Shown here one piece after another: positions 16,463 to 25,774 of a stretch of DNA of 64,000 nt (the stretch's first letter is position 1; each line of letters opens with the position of its first letter). Made by a program: the position numbers and the translations under genes. Where the stretch lies: the NCBI GenBank assembly GCA_016195565.1, contig JACPZK010000006.1, positions 218,900 through 282,899 of the forward strand, written 5' to 3'. The notes beneath the pieces were generated by a model. The model did no database searches, was not told where the DNA came from, and worked only from the letters and a program-made list of their open reading frames with translations. The stretch is from Nitrospirota bacterium. GTDB lineage: Bacteria > Nitrospirota > Thermodesulfovibrionia > Thermodesulfovibrionales > UBA1546.

Positions 16463-17281
16463 ATGTTATTCAAATTAGTTTTACTCTTTATGGCAATATT
16501 TATCCAGTTGCTCCCCTCAAAAATCTCTGCCGAGACAAGGATCCGCTGCGCGTCAACAACCAGCACGCAGAACTCGGGATTATTTGATTACATCCTGCCG
16601 ATTTTTGAAAAAAAGACAGGGATAAAGGTTGACGTTGTCGCAGTTGGCACAGGCGCGGCTATTGAAATAGGCAGGAGAGGCGATGCAGATGTTGTATTCG
16701 TTCACGCTAAAGAGCAGGAACTGAAGGCTGTTGAGGAAGGTTATTTCGTCAACCGACATGATGTAATGTATAACGATTTTGTTGTGATTGGCCCGTCAAA
16801 CGGCCCTGCAAAGATAAGGAGTATGAAATCGGCTTCTGAGGTGTTCAAGAAGATAGCTGAAAGCAGCGCCTTCTTCGTGTCGCGCGGCGATAACTCAGGA
16901 ACTCATACAAAAGAACTTTCCCTATGGAAAAAGACAGGGATAGAGCCGAAGGGACAGGGGTGGTATCTTGAGGTTGGTCAGGGGATGGAAAAGACCCAGA
17001 GAATCGCCAATGAAAAGCGCGCATACACGCTTACAGACAGGGGCACATGGCTTGCAACAAAAGATAAGGATAAACTTGAAATGTTAATAGTTCTTGAAGG
17101 CGATCCCGTATTGTTTAATCAGTACGGCGTCATGGCGGTAAATGCTGAAAAGCATAAACATGTAAAATACAGAGAGGCCATGGAGTTTATAAACTGGATT
17201 ATATCAAAGGAAGGTCAGAATGCTATTGCGTCATTCAGGGATAAACACGGGGATCAGTTGTTTTTTCCCAATGCAAAGTAA
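16463..17281 (+). CDS. tupA: Tungstate ABC transporter substrate-binding protein
   Basis: The product is 272 residues from ATG 16463, preceded by AAGGAAAGGA; an upstream ATG at 16412 would add 17 residues and lacks a site. A Sec signal peptide (LFKLVLLFMAIFIQLLPSK) ends around SAETR. The mature N-terminus IRCASTTSTQNSGL carries the TTSTQNSG oxyanion-binding motif of TupA, and SRGDNSGTHTKEL matches the second binding loop. It captures tungstate in the periplasm for TupBC. The presence of tungstate uptake suggests tungsten-dependent oxidoreductases elsewhere in the genome (inference). No molybdenum or tungsten cofactor riboswitch was recognised upstream. Confidence 0.92.
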   Translation: MLFKLVLLFMAIFIQLLPSKISAETRIRCASTTSTQNSGLFDYILPIFEKKTGIKVDVVAVGTGAAIEIGRRGDADVVFVHAKEQELKAVEEGYFVNRHDVMYNDFVVIGPSNGPAKIRSMKSASEVFKKIAESSAFFVSRGDNSGTHTKELSLWKKTGIEPKGQGWYLEVGQGMEKTQRIANEKRAYTLTDRGTWLATKDKDKLEMLIVLEGDPVLFNQYGVMAVNAEKHKHVKYREAMEFINWIISKEGQNAIASFRDKHGDQLFFPNAK

Positions 17282-17284
17282 AAT

Positions 17285-17992
17285 ATGGATTCAATAATAG
17301 AGGGGTTTAAAAGGGCGTTTTTACTTATATTTAACCTTGATGCGGAATTATTAAGCATAATATTCTTATCACTCAGGGTATCGGGAACTGCGCTTTTAAT
17401 CGTGTGCATATTAGGTATTCCCTTATCCACGCTAATAAGCTTAAAAAAATTCCCTGCACGGGGATTATTTATAAGCGTCATGAATACCTTTATGGGGCTT
17501 CCTCCTGTTGTCGTCGGCCTTTTTGTTTATATGATGCTGTCAAGAAGCGGGCCCGTCGGTTTTATGGGACTCCTTTATACGCCCTCGGCAATGATTATCG
17601 CCCAGACAATACTCGCTTTTCCCATTGCGGTGTCACTCTGTCATTCAGCGATTATCAGCGTTAACCCTATCATAAAGCAGGCTTCAATGACACTGGGAGC
17701 AACACCCCTTCAAACCTCGGTTACCATAATAAAAGAAGCGCGGTATGGGATAATGTCAGGTGTGATTGCGGCATTTGGAAGGGTAATGGCAGAGGTCGGA
17801 GCGATTCTTATCGTTGGCGGAAATATTGCGGGATACACCCGCGTTATGACAACAACCATTGCTCTGGAAACAGACAAAGGGAATTTTGAACTTGCCATAG
17901 CGCTCGGAATTATACTTTTAACTATCTCGCTGCTCATAAACTCGGCGCTGCACTTTATACAGAGGAAAGGAGCGCTTCCGGTAAACAGATGA
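17285..17992 (+). CDS. tupB: Tungstate ABC transporter permease
   Basis: 235 residues with about five or six membrane segments. It has the permease loop that contacts the ATPase (EARYGIMSGVIAAFGRVMAEVG) and LGATPLQTSVTIIKEA, the EAA-type region of molybdate/tungstate permeases. It starts 3 bp after tupA, and its stop overlaps the tupC start (ATGA), so tupABC is one operon. Confidence 0.92.
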   Translation: MDSIIEGFKRAFLLIFNLDAELLSIIFLSLRVSGTALLIVCILGIPLSTLISLKKFPARGLFISVMNTFMGLPPVVVGLFVYMMLSRSGPVGFMGLLYTPSAMIIAQTILAFPIAVSLCHSAIISVNPIIKQASMTLGATPLQTSVTIIKEARYGIMSGVIAAFGRVMAEVGAILIVGGNIAGYTRVMTTTIALETDKGNFELAIALGIILLTISLLINSALHFIQRKGALPVNR

Positions 17993-18642
17993 GCATGAGA
18001 CTTAATATATCCGAGGTCCGGAAAAGCTATAACGGAAAACCTGTTCTGAATGCCTGCTCCTTTTCTTTTGACAGAAACGGCGTTTATGTATTAACGGGAT
18101 CTAATGGCAGCGGTAAATCCACGCTGCTCAGGATATGCGCCCTTATTGAAAATCCTGATAAAGGAGAGGTCAATTATTTCTCCGGCGATAATATAATTAG
18201 CAAGGATATCGGATTAAGACGAAGGATTACCCTTGTTTTGCCCGGGATTGGTTTGTTTAACACTACAGTTTTTAATAATGCAGCTTACGGGCTGAAAATA
18301 AGGGGAGACAAAAGCAAAGAGATAGAAAGAAAGGTCTATGATGTATTGAAATTTGTCGGACTCATTCATAAAAAAAATCACAATGCCCTTACGCTTTCAA
18401 GCGGCGAAACCCAGAGGCTCGGCATTGCAAGGGCAATGGCCATAGAGCCTGAGATGCTCTTTCTTGATGAGCCTACCGCATCCATTGATAATGAGAATAC
18501 AGAGATTGTGGAGAATATAATCTTAAATATGAAAAAAGAAGGCAGATCCAAAATCATTATTGCCACCCATGATATGCTACAGGCTGAAAGGCTTGCTGAT
18601 TGCATGCTCATCATGGATGAGGGGAAAATCAGCAAGGTTTAA
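17989..18642 (+). CDS. tupC: Tungstate ABC transporter ATP-binding protein
   Basis: A 217-residue ABC ATPase. Walker A is GSNGSGKST, the signature is LSSGETQRLGIARAMA, Walker B is MLFLDEPTAS and the switch His is in IIATHDML. It powers tungstate import with TupAB. It is compact and lacks the C-terminal TOBE/MOP domain found in ModC. Two in-frame ATGs (17989 and 17995) are possible; the first overlaps the tupB stop. It is the last gene of the operon. Confidence 0.92.
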   Translation: MSMRLNISEVRKSYNGKPVLNACSFSFDRNGVYVLTGSNGSGKSTLLRICALIENPDKGEVNYFSGDNIISKDIGLRRRITLVLPGIGLFNTTVFNNAAYGLKIRGDKSKEIERKVYDVLKFVGLIHKKNHNALTLSSGETQRLGIARAMAIEPEMLFLDEPTASIDNENTEIVENIILNMKKEGRSKIIIATHDMLQAERLADCMLIMDEGKISKV

Positions 18643-18691
18643 GTTGCACTCCGATGCTCTTTTTTAGTATCTTATTCAATCTACTTGCTTT

Positions 18692-18778
18692 GCCGGAGTG
18701 GCGGAATTGGTAGACGCAAGGGACTTAAAATCCCTCGTGGGAAACCTCGTGCCGGTTCAAATCCGGCCTCCGGCACCA
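18692..18778 (+). tRNA. tRNA-Leu (UAA anticodon)
   Basis: The acceptor arms GCCGGAG and CTCCGGC pair fully. The anticodon stem GGGA/TCCC encloses loop CTTAAAA with anticodon TAA. A long variable arm (CGTGGGAAACCTCG) marks a class II tRNA, and the T arm is GCCGGTTCAAATCCGGC. Discriminator A and an encoded CCA end the gene. Confidence 0.97.
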
Positions 18779-18916
18779 CTATTTTTCAAGATATGTTTAA
18801 TCCCAATCCCAGAGTCCGAGTGGCACATTTCCTCTTTTATTTGCTGATGCGTGGCATTCTGAATCATTCACCGACAACTTAGCTTGACTCGCTTTTGTTA
18901 ACTATGAGGAAAAAGA

Positions 18917-18960
18917 AAAAAGCCTTTGAGATTAAAGAATAATTCTCTAAAATCAAAGGC
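18917..18960 (-). terminator. Rho-independent terminator of the lipoprotein gene
   Basis: Read on the minus strand, GCCTTTGATTTTAGAGAAT pairs imperfectly with ATTCTTTAATCTCAAAGGC and is followed by TTTTTTC and a further T-rich run. It lies ~20 bp after the stop of the lipoprotein gene. The remaining gap to the tRNA shows nothing else. Confidence 0.7.
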
Positions 18961-18978
18961 GTTCCCAAAGCATCATGC

Positions 18979-19851
18979 CTACCTGAAATCTATAGTTACT
19001 TCTTTATTCAGCTCCACCTTAATCCCGGGTATATCTTTCATCAACTTTTTAGCATCCTCAATTGTATTCGACTTTACCGTGCTGAACTTCTTTAAGTCCT
19101 CCGGCTGCGCAAAAAGTTTGCCGAAATCCATCTCCATCAGCGTAATCATGGAGCCTTCCCTGTGTGTAGCATTAGTCTGCACTATGGTACCCATTACCTC
19201 GACAGCCAGCCCTATCTTCATGCCGCCAAACATCTCTTTCATCTGAGCCATTACCATCTCGGAATTCGGATCGTCTATCTTCTCTTGTTTGACTTCTTCC
19301 CTGGATTCTTCGGGTTTATCAACTGGTTTCTCTTTAGGCATCTTGACAACTAGTTGAGACGGGTTTCCCTTAGTTAACTTAAACACTATAATCTCCTTTT
19401 TGCTGTCCGCCTCTTTGCCACCACCCCGGGAACCGGGCATGTTTCCTCCCGGATTTTGATTAAATTTCAACTTATTTATATCCTTAAAAGCATATATCGC
19501 CTTATATCCTTCGAACTTATCGGTTGTAACCCTTTTGCTCGAAACATATGTTGTTCCTTCTCCCAGTTCATTAGCTTTTTTCTTAAGCTCTTCCACATTC
19601 AAAATACCAAAGGCTTCTTTATCTTTCCCTTTGTTCTTTTTGGCCTGCTTATTATTTCCATCCGCGAATGCGCCAGCCATCTGTTTTTCCATGGTCTTCA
19701 TCTGCTCGACTAATTCCTTACTCATCAAAAATGTTTCCTCGATGGTGCCGCTGCCATCAGGCCTAACACTTACAAGTGTGCTTGCCTGAAAACATCCTGC
19801 CAAGCTTAAAAACAACAAAAAAATAGTTATAAATGAAAGTGTTTTTCTCAT
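18979..19851 (-). CDS. Hypothetical lipoprotein
   Basis: 290 residues. The signal is MRKTLSFITIFLLFLSLAGC with lipobox LAGC, so Cys20 should be lipidated. AAGGGG lies upstream of ATG 19851. The mature start STLVSVRPDGSGTIEETF looks like the first strands of a conserved beta domain seen in uncharacterised bacterial lipoproteins. A Lys/Gly/Gln-rich linker follows (~residues 62-80) and another charged linker near 180-195, then MEMDFGKLF and a C-terminal beta segment. Function unknown. Downstream terminator and an isolated position suggest a single-gene transcript. Confidence 0.8.
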   Translation of the reverse strand: MRKTLSFITIFLLFLSLAGCFQASTLVSVRPDGSGTIEETFLMSKELVEQMKTMEKQMAGAFADGNNKQAKKNKGKDKEAFGILNVEELKKKANELGEGTTYVSSKRVTTDKFEGYKAIYAFKDINKLKFNQNPGGNMPGSRGGGKEADSKKEIIVFKLTKGNPSQLVVKMPKEKPVDKPEESREEVKQEKIDDPNSEMVMAQMKEMFGGMKIGLAVEVMGTIVQTNATHREGSMITLMEMDFGKLFAQPEDLKKFSTVKSNTIEDAKKLMKDIPGIKVELNKEVTIDFR

Positions 19852-19871
19852 AATAATCCCCTTATTTTGTC

Positions 19872-19918
19872 AGCGCCGAATATTTCCATCTTTCTCGAAA
19901 TTCCGGCGCTATTTTTTT
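19872..19918 (+). terminator. GC-rich hairpin with T-run
   Basis: AGCGCCGAATATTTCC pairs with GAAATTCCGGCGCT, followed on the plus strand by ATTTTTTTAG. Both flanking genes run on the minus strand. It may stop antisense transcription, or serve on the minus strand as the cheY 3' hairpin without a good T-run. Confidence 0.4.
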
Positions 19919-19941
19919 AGAAGTTATTACAATGCAAATTT

Positions 19942-20316
19942 CTAATGAGGCTGATTGATAAAACCGTTGACGAGCTTTATAAGTTCCTGCGTTTGTATCG
20001 GTTTCGGAAGATATGCGTTAGCTCCGATGGCAAGCGCCCTCTTTTTATCTTCCTCTGCGCCTTCTGTTGTTATTATTATTATAGGTATGTCCTTATAAAT
20101 GGGATTGCCCCTTACAAGGCTGACGAGTTTCAAGCCGTCCATGACAGGCATGTTTATGTCTGCAAGTATGAGGTCTATTTTTTCAGAAGATAATTTTTTC
20201 AAAGCATCAACACCGTCCGTTGCTTCAATCACCTTTGAGCCTGCTATCCTTTTCATAGCAAAACCGATGAGCTGTCTCATCGTCGGAGAATCTTCTACCA
20301 CAAGAATATTCGGCAT
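19942..20316 (-). CDS. CheY-like single-domain response regulator
   Basis: 124 residues forming one receiver domain: acidic pair in VVEDSPTM, phospho-acceptor Asp in LILADINMPVMDG, Thr in IIIITTEG and Lys in YLPKPIQ. AGGAGG precedes ATG 20316. No output domain is present. It closes the che operon and is close in sequence to the CheY at its start (32.4 kb). Either could be the CheA output or a phosphate sink. Confidence 0.9.
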   Translation of the reverse strand: MPNILVVEDSPTMRQLIGFAMKRIAGSKVIEATDGVDALKKLSSEKIDLILADINMPVMDGLKLVSLVRGNPIYKDIPIIIITTEGAEEDKKRALAIGANAYLPKPIQTQELIKLVNGFINQPH

Positions 20317-20324
20317 CTTATCAG

Positions 20325-21149
20325 CTACCTCCTCGGCTTTTCTTTCAGCATATCAAGGAAACTCTGTATTGTGGTCAGTTTCCTCTCTGATTGCGTATAT
20401 AGTTTTGAAGAAAAAATAGCAGTGGCTGCATGCCCTGCAAGCAGATTAAAAAGCTCGTAGTCAACATTTGAGAACTTTTCTTTCTGAATCAGAAGAGAAT
20501 ATATAGCAATAACACCTATCACATGCTCCTTAATCTTTAAAGGGATACAGACTATGGGGTTTTCGGTAGAGATACTGCCTCTGTTATTATGTATATTTTC
20601 AGAAAAATAGCTCTCGCCTTCTTTTGCAGCAGTCCCTATAATCCCTTCGCCAAACCTTACCTTAGGAACATCAGAAATGGCTATGCCTTCTGTCCCGACA
20701 GGGATAAGCTCGTTTGTTTTCTCTTCTATAAGGAGCACTGCGAATTTCTCGGCGCCTATGAGGTTTATCACTATTTCAAGGACTATTCTCAGAACTTCAT
20801 TGAAATCCAGAGTTGAATGCAGCTGGTAACTTGCAACGTAGAGGTTGGCAAGGTTGTTATTCTCATCTTCGACTTCAACATACTTTGCCGCAAAATCCTT
20901 ATTTTCTTCCTCAACCTGCCTGAATCTTTCCTTGAGGGAATTCAGTTCATCTTCCGTAATCTTTATCCGCTCTTCATAAAGCCTTATCTTTGCCTCATCG
21001 CCTGAACGCTCAACAGCTTCTTCAAGCTGGGCAAGCTTGAACCTCAACCTCTCATTTTCCTTAAGAAGCTCTTGAGTAAACTCCTCTCCCTTTCTGAACA
21101 TCTGAAGAAACTCATCAGCCTTCTTTCCAATACTTGTTTCTCTTTCCAT
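20325..21149 (-). CDS. Coiled-coil GAF-domain protein in che operon
   Basis: 274 residues from ATG 21149, with GAGGG upstream. Residues ~10-90 form a long charged coiled coil (QELLKENERLRFKLAQLEEA). Residues ~105-250 are a GAF domain (LRIVLEIVINLIGAEKFAVLLIEE, ENPIVCIPLKIKEHVIGVIAIYS). There is no kinase, GGDEF or DNA-binding output. Its place between cheB and cheY suggests a soluble sensor or adaptor that feeds the chemosensory array, an inference from context. The GAF ligand is unknown; no His/Cys cluster suggesting heme or Fe-S is obvious. Confidence 0.82.
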   Translation of the reverse strand: MERETSIGKKADEFLQMFRKGEEFTQELLKENERLRFKLAQLEEAVERSGDEAKIRLYEERIKITEDELNSLKERFRQVEEENKDFAAKYVEVEDENNNLANLYVASYQLHSTLDFNEVLRIVLEIVINLIGAEKFAVLLIEEKTNELIPVGTEGIAISDVPKVRFGEGIIGTAAKEGESYFSENIHNNRGSISTENPIVCIPLKIKEHVIGVIAIYSLLIQKEKFSNVDYELFNLLAGHAATAIFSSKLYTQSERKLTTIQSFLDMLKEKPRR

Positions 21150-21153
21150 CAAT

Positions 21154-22212
21154 TTACCCTCTGTTAACTATATTTATTAACTCCACCGGTATTTCAGAGA
21201 GCGGAAGCACGCTGTCCGCTGCTCCTGCGCTTATGACTTCAGCAGGCATTCCAAAAACCACGGCTGTTTCCTCTGATTCAGCTATAGTATAACCGCCTTT
21301 TGATTTAATTTCCAGCATCCCCTTTTTCCCGTCATTCCCCATGCCTGTAAGAACAACACCCATTGCCTTGGTCCCGTAATGTTCTGCGGCAGATGACATC
21401 ATTAAATCAACCGAAGGCACATACTTGTCCTCTTTGACAGCTTCTTTTAACCGCACATGACATCCGCGCCCTTTTTTCTTAAACATCATGTGGCAACCGC
21501 CAGGGCAAATCAACACCCTCCCCTGTTCAATAACATCACCGTCTTCCGCTTCTTTTATTTTAAGCTTAGAGATATGGTCCAGCCTTTCAGCCAGAGGCCC
21601 GGTAAAACCCTTTGGCATGTGCTGGCTTATAACTACCGACGCAGCAAAATTATGCGGAAGCCGCGTAAGGATTATCTGCAGCGCCGCAGGCCCGCCTGTT
21701 GACGAGCCTATTGCCACAACTTCTATGTCGCCTATCACTGAATCAGTTTTGGCCTGTGCTTCAATATCGCCGCTCAACAGGCTGAGACTCTTGCTTAACT
21801 TATCCATTCTGAGGTTTCTTATTCCCTTTACCTTTGCGAGAAGGTCATTCTCTATGCTCTGCAGCTCCACAGACGCCTTCTTTGTCGGCTTTGCAATAAA
21901 ATCAACAGCGCCCAGTTCAAGCGCCTTAAACACTGTCTTGGTGTCGGAATAAGAACTGACCATTATCACAGGGGTGGGTTTTTCTTTCATCAGCCATCTC
22001 AGAAAACTGAATCCGTCCATGGCAGGCATTTCAAAATCAAGCGTAATAAGGTCAGGCTTCAGTCTCAATGTCTTTGCCATCGCCTCTATGCCGTCAGACG
22101 CTATGCCTATAACCTCAATGCCCGGGTCTGCCTCAAGCATCTTCCTTATCGACTGCCGGCTGTAAGCCGAATCATCAACAATAAGAATTTTTATCTTTGG
22201 TTTTGCTGTCAT
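21154..22212 (-). CDS. cheB: Chemotaxis protein-glutamate methylesterase CheB
   Basis: 352 residues from ATG 22212, 4 bp after the cheR stop; a reading from 22248 would overlap cheR. The receiver domain has VDDSAYSRQ, Asp in LITLDFEMPAMDG and FIAKPT. The methylesterase domain carries the catalytic triad in GSSTGGPAA (Ser), SQHMPKGFT (His) and TGMGNDGKKG (Asp). It removes methyl groups from, and deamidates, receptor Glu/Gln residues, opposing CheR. It is full length, so adaptation is expected even though cheD is absent. Confidence 0.96.
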   Translation of the reverse strand: MTAKPKIKILIVDDSAYSRQSIRKMLEADPGIEVIGIASDGIEAMAKTLRLKPDLITLDFEMPAMDGFSFLRWLMKEKPTPVIMVSSYSDTKTVFKALELGAVDFIAKPTKKASVELQSIENDLLAKVKGIRNLRMDKLSKSLSLLSGDIEAQAKTDSVIGDIEVVAIGSSTGGPAALQIILTRLPHNFAASVVISQHMPKGFTGPLAERLDHISKLKIKEAEDGDVIEQGRVLICPGGCHMMFKKKGRGCHVRLKEAVKEDKYVPSVDLMMSSAAEHYGTKAMGVVLTGMGNDGKKGMLEIKSKGGYTIAESEETAVVFGMPAEVISAGAADSVLPLSEIPVELINIVNRG

Positions 22213-22216
22213 AGTT

Positions 22217-23122
22217 TTATATTTTATTCCCCCATACCATTTTCTCAAGACTTTCAGGTGACATTGCTACCGTAAGTTTTGGCGGTTTTTGATAAACCAT
22301 ATCATGTTTGAAGTGCTTAAGCGTAAAGGCTGTAGAAATATTCATCAACGACTCTGCATGGCCCAGCAGCAGATACCTTCCGTCAGTAAGCCTTTCATGA
22401 AAACCCCTGATTACCTTTTTTCTCGCCTCCAGATCAAAATATATAAGCACATTCCTGCATAATATCACATCCATCTCACCTGCGAATTTCACTTTGAAAG
22501 GGTCCAGAAGGTTAAGGCAGCTGAAATTCACAAGCCGCCTGACGTTGTCGTTTATCTTATAGAAATTATTTTCATATGTAAAATATTTTTCTATATAATG
22601 CTCCTCCGTAGTCCTGAATGAATTCTTTCTGTATACACCTCTCCTTGCATGCTGCAATACTCTCTGGTTGATATCACTGCCGAGTATTTCCACATCCCAC
22701 CCCAGAAAAAAACCCTGCTCCAGCGCCAGCATTGCGATTGTATAAGGCTCTTCTCCTGTAGAGCAGCCTGCAGACCATATCCTTATCTTCTTTGACTCCC
22801 TGTTTGTATTCTTAAGCTCAGGCAGTATCTCCTCGCTCAGCGTTTTCAACTGGCTCATTTCCCTGAAAAAGTAAGTTTCATTTACAGTGAGGACATCTAC
22901 GATAAAAGAAAGCTCTTCATCTCTTCGCTTATCATATAAAAGGAGCCTGTAATAATCCCTGAAATCATTCAGCTGATGGCTTTTTACTCTCTTTGACAGC
23001 CTTTTCTCCAGGATGTATTTTGAATTATCATCAAAATACATCCCGCAGTAATCTTTTATGAGGTCCCTGAGGAGTCTGAATACGTCATCTGGTAAGGAAA
23101 TGCTTTCTTCTATTTCAAGCAT
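22217..23122 (-). CDS. cheR: Chemotaxis protein methyltransferase CheR
   Basis: 301 residues. The N-terminal helical domain (DDVFRLLRDLIKDYCGMYF) precedes the SAM-binding domain with RIWSAGCSTGEEPYTIAML, NETYFFREMSQ and MDVILCRNVLIYFD. It methylates receptor glutamates. AGGAG precedes ATG 23122, which overlaps the HEAT-protein stop by 8 bp. No TPR extension is present. Confidence 0.96.
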   Translation of the reverse strand: MLEIEESISLPDDVFRLLRDLIKDYCGMYFDDNSKYILEKRLSKRVKSHQLNDFRDYYRLLLYDKRRDEELSFIVDVLTVNETYFFREMSQLKTLSEEILPELKNTNRESKKIRIWSAGCSTGEEPYTIAMLALEQGFFLGWDVEILGSDINQRVLQHARRGVYRKNSFRTTEEHYIEKYFTYENNFYKINDNVRRLVNFSCLNLLDPFKVKFAGEMDVILCRNVLIYFDLEARKKVIRGFHERLTDGRYLLLGHAESLMNISTAFTLKHFKHDMVYQKPPKLTVAMSPESLEKMVWGNKI

Positions 23123-25097
23123 TAAGACACTCCTCCACAGCCTTTCTTACAACAGGGTCTTCTTCTTTATCCAGTAATTTCTCAAGCTCAACCCTGACGC
23201 TTCCGCCTGCAGCAGACACCCTCGCACAGAGAACCTCAACAGCCGCCATTCTTGTGGCCCAATCAGAATCGTTAAAATATGGCAGGATTATGCCTTCAAT
23301 AGCATTAAATGGAGCAAGTGATTTTATAGCAGTCCTTCTTATTTCTTTATCATGCGAAGAAAGCATTTCTACTAATGCGCCCCTTGCAGTTTCGCCGCCT
23401 ATCCTGCTCAGAGACTCTATGGCTGTAGTTACAACAAATCCATTAGGGTCTGAAAGCAATTTCATAAGCTGTCTTACAGTGGCCTTATCACCTAATTCAC
23501 CGAGCGCCTTTACCGCTGCCGCCCTGACTGCATCATCAGGGTCAGTGAGCAAAATGAGAAGCGATTCTGACACTCCTTTCCCCTTAATCAAGCCGAGGCT
23601 CAATGCCGCAGAAACCCTTATGTCTGCATTCTCATCCGTAAGTGCAAGCGTCAGATATTTTATAGACTCGTCTGTTTTTATCATGGACAACGCCTTGACA
23701 ACGGCATGCCTTACCTTGATGTTGTCATCCTTCAGCGCAAAGCCGATTGCCGGCACAGCCTTAACAGCTCCAATCTCACCAAGCAATAATACAGCATTTT
23801 TTCTCAGCACAGGATTCCTGCTGCCGATCAGCTTGATTAATTCATCTGATGAAAGACCTGCCTTAAGGCTGGATAATGCGGCCACGGCTGCCTCCTGTAC
23901 ATCTTCGTACTCATCAGAGAGCAGTTTTTTTATTTGCTCTACCGCCCTTAAATCACCTATCCTTGAGATAGCAATCGCTGCGAGCGCTCTCACATGCCCG
24001 TCCTCGTCTTTCATCAGTCCTTCAAACACATCATAAAAAACAGGCGAGGCCAGCTCGCCTGCCACATCGCATATAAACCTCTGCTGGTAGGGGCTGACTG
24101 TATCAAACAAAGACAGAATGACCTCCGGTTTGTCTTTGCCTATGAAGACAAGCGCCCTTTTTACGTCCTCTGCCAGATCCTCTTCCAATGAAAGCTCCAG
24201 AAGCGGAGCAAGCGCCCTTTCATCTCTCATAAGGCCCAGCAGCAGTATTGCAGAAATCCTCATATCTGCCTTAGCGCTCCAGGCATGCGCAACAAGGATA
24301 TCAATAATGCGGTCCACGAAGAACTTTTTCATTTCTTCTGCAATAAATTCTTCTTTCACGCCGTTATGATAAAAATTCCTTATCGTCTTTATTGCTTCTT
24401 CCTGTATCGTCTTTGATGAATCCTCAAGAAGGGGGACTATGTTCTTGAGCGTTTCAGGCGCAGAAAACCTGCCGAGCGCCTTTAGCACCGGTTCTCTGAG
24501 GGTCTTTGTAGAAAGGGCTTTAACAAGAGAAGGTATAGCCTTTCTGTCGCCAATCCTTCCAAGCGCATCTGCGGCAGGATATGACGTCCACAGGTCGCCG
24601 CTTTCAAGTATCTTTATCAGCGCATTCACAACAGCCGGTTCGCCTATTTTCCCAAGATGTTCAACAGCAGTGGCCCTGACATTGTCATCCTCGTCTTTAA
24701 GGGCGTCAAGCATCAGCGGCAGTGATCTTTTGTCTCTGAACTCTCCGAGCACATCTATTATAAATTTCCTCACATCCCTGTTCTGAGTATTGAAAGCCTC
24801 CATGAGAAATGTTGTAGTCTTCTTGTCTAACTTTATGAGAGTTTCTATTGCTGAGTTTCTCGCTCCTGCATTATCATCAATATAAAGAAGGGCAATCAGG
24901 CCGTTGATATACGCTTCTACGGGATAATCATTAAGCAGGATGTCAACTGCTGTCTTTCTCACCCTCCAGCTGACATCTTTCATTGCCTTAAGAAGCAATC
25001 CGATAGAGGCATCAGAAGCTGCGCCTCTCAGGCTCTCAACAACTTCTCTTCTTACCTCTACATCTTCGCTGTCAAGCAGATTTTCCGGTTTCTGCAT
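23115..25097 (-). CDS. HEAT-repeat protein in che operon
   Basis: 660 residues from ATG 25097, with GAGAGGAGAAAG upstream; the longer frame from 25136 lies inside cheW. The whole protein is an array of ~20 HEAT/PBS-lyase-type repeats of ~31 residues with the pattern DENADIRVSAALSLGLIKG or DDAVRAAAVKALGELGD. It has no catalytic domain, signal peptide or membrane segment, so a cytoplasmic scaffold that binds other Che proteins is the likely role (inference). HEAT proteins also occur in some alternative chemosensory systems. It overlaps cheR by 8 bp and follows cheW by 13 bp. Confidence 0.88.
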   Translation of the reverse strand: MQKPENLLDSEDVEVRREVVESLRGAASDASIGLLLKAMKDVSWRVRKTAVDILLNDYPVEAYINGLIALLYIDDNAGARNSAIETLIKLDKKTTTFLMEAFNTQNRDVRKFIIDVLGEFRDKRSLPLMLDALKDEDDNVRATAVEHLGKIGEPAVVNALIKILESGDLWTSYPAADALGRIGDRKAIPSLVKALSTKTLREPVLKALGRFSAPETLKNIVPLLEDSSKTIQEEAIKTIRNFYHNGVKEEFIAEEMKKFFVDRIIDILVAHAWSAKADMRISAILLLGLMRDERALAPLLELSLEEDLAEDVKRALVFIGKDKPEVILSLFDTVSPYQQRFICDVAGELASPVFYDVFEGLMKDEDGHVRALAAIAISRIGDLRAVEQIKKLLSDEYEDVQEAAVAALSSLKAGLSSDELIKLIGSRNPVLRKNAVLLLGEIGAVKAVPAIGFALKDDNIKVRHAVVKALSMIKTDESIKYLTLALTDENADIRVSAALSLGLIKGKGVSESLLILLTDPDDAVRAAAVKALGELGDKATVRQLMKLLSDPNGFVVTTAIESLSRIGGETARGALVEMLSSHDKEIRRTAIKSLAPFNAIEGIILPYFNDSDWATRMAAVEVLCARVSAAGGSVRVELEKLLDKEEDPVVRKAVEECLNA

Positions 25098-25110
25098 CTT
25101 TCTCCTCTCT

Positions 25111-25647
25111 CTACTCATGGGTCGTAGACGAGCCATCGGTTATGAGACCAGTGGATTCTTCTCGCTTCAGTCCGCTCTCATCCGCCTGTGGCGGAGAGGA
25201 GAACGCGTCCGAGGAGGCGGAAAGCATTATCTTTTCCTTTGATGTAAGAAGCCTTTCAATATTAAGGAGGATTACTATCCTCTCTTCTTTCTTGCCAAGG
25301 CCTGTAAGATATTCTGTCTTCAAACCCTTAAACATTGCCGGTGGAGCGCTTATCTCCTCAGGACTAAAAGGGACTATCTTATCTATTTCATCAACCAGAA
25401 GTCCTATCTTCTCATCCTCGCAGCGGACCACTATTATCCGGCACTTGCCGGTTTCGGTATGAGCGCCGAATCGCTTCCTGAGGTCCAGCAAAGGGATTAC
25501 ATCGCCCCTTACATTTATAACGCCTGAGATAAAATCAGGCAGTTCAGGAAGAAAATAGATCTTCTGCGATTTCAGTATCTCAACAACACTGCTTATGTTG
25601 ACGCCGAAATCTTCTTTTCCTATTTTAAAAACAGCAAATTTTTCCAT
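25111..25647 (-). CDS. cheW: CheW coupling protein (first copy)
   Basis: 178 residues from ATG 25647, preceded by AGAGGAG. The CheW fold covers residues ~1-145 (FAVFKIGKEDFGVNISSVVEIL, VINVRGDVIPLLDLRKRFG, GLLVDEIDKIV). It links receptors to CheA. The last ~40 residues are a low-complexity tail (SSDAFSSPPQADESGLKREE) that includes the palindrome TCCGCCTGTGGCGGA at 25181-25195, so the tail may have grown by repeat insertion. Confidence 0.93.
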   Translation of the reverse strand: MEKFAVFKIGKEDFGVNISSVVEILKSQKIYFLPELPDFISGVINVRGDVIPLLDLRKRFGAHTETGKCRIIVVRCEDEKIGLLVDEIDKIVPFSPEEISAPPAMFKGLKTEYLTGLGKKEERIVILLNIERLLTSKEKIMLSASSDAFSSPPQADESGLKREESTGLITDGSSTTHE

Positions 25648-25688
25648 AACTCCTCTGGTATACATAACGTCATAAGTCCTATACGCTT

Positions 25689-25714
25689 TGTCATTCCGGC
25701 TTGCTCGGCATGAC
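25689..25714. repeat. Short GTCATTCCGG/CATGACAG repeat
   Basis: GTCATTCCGGCTTGCTCGGCATGAC is an imperfect palindrome of the CATTCC family. It lies between cheW and the chemoreceptor gene; nothing else is seen in this ~100-bp gap. Confidence 0.45.
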
Positions 25715-25774
25715 AGAGAACTGCCGTGGATGCGGCATATTTTACGCCGCTAAGTATAAATAAATGTTTTCTCA

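Noticed and set aside
18685-18882. 65-codon frame over the tRNA
   Set aside because: It translates tRNA-Leu itself and the 3' flank; no gene character.
23254-24036. 260-codon plus-strand frame opposite the HEAT protein
   Set aside because: Mirror of a repetitive coding region with Ser/Ala bias; an antisense artefact.
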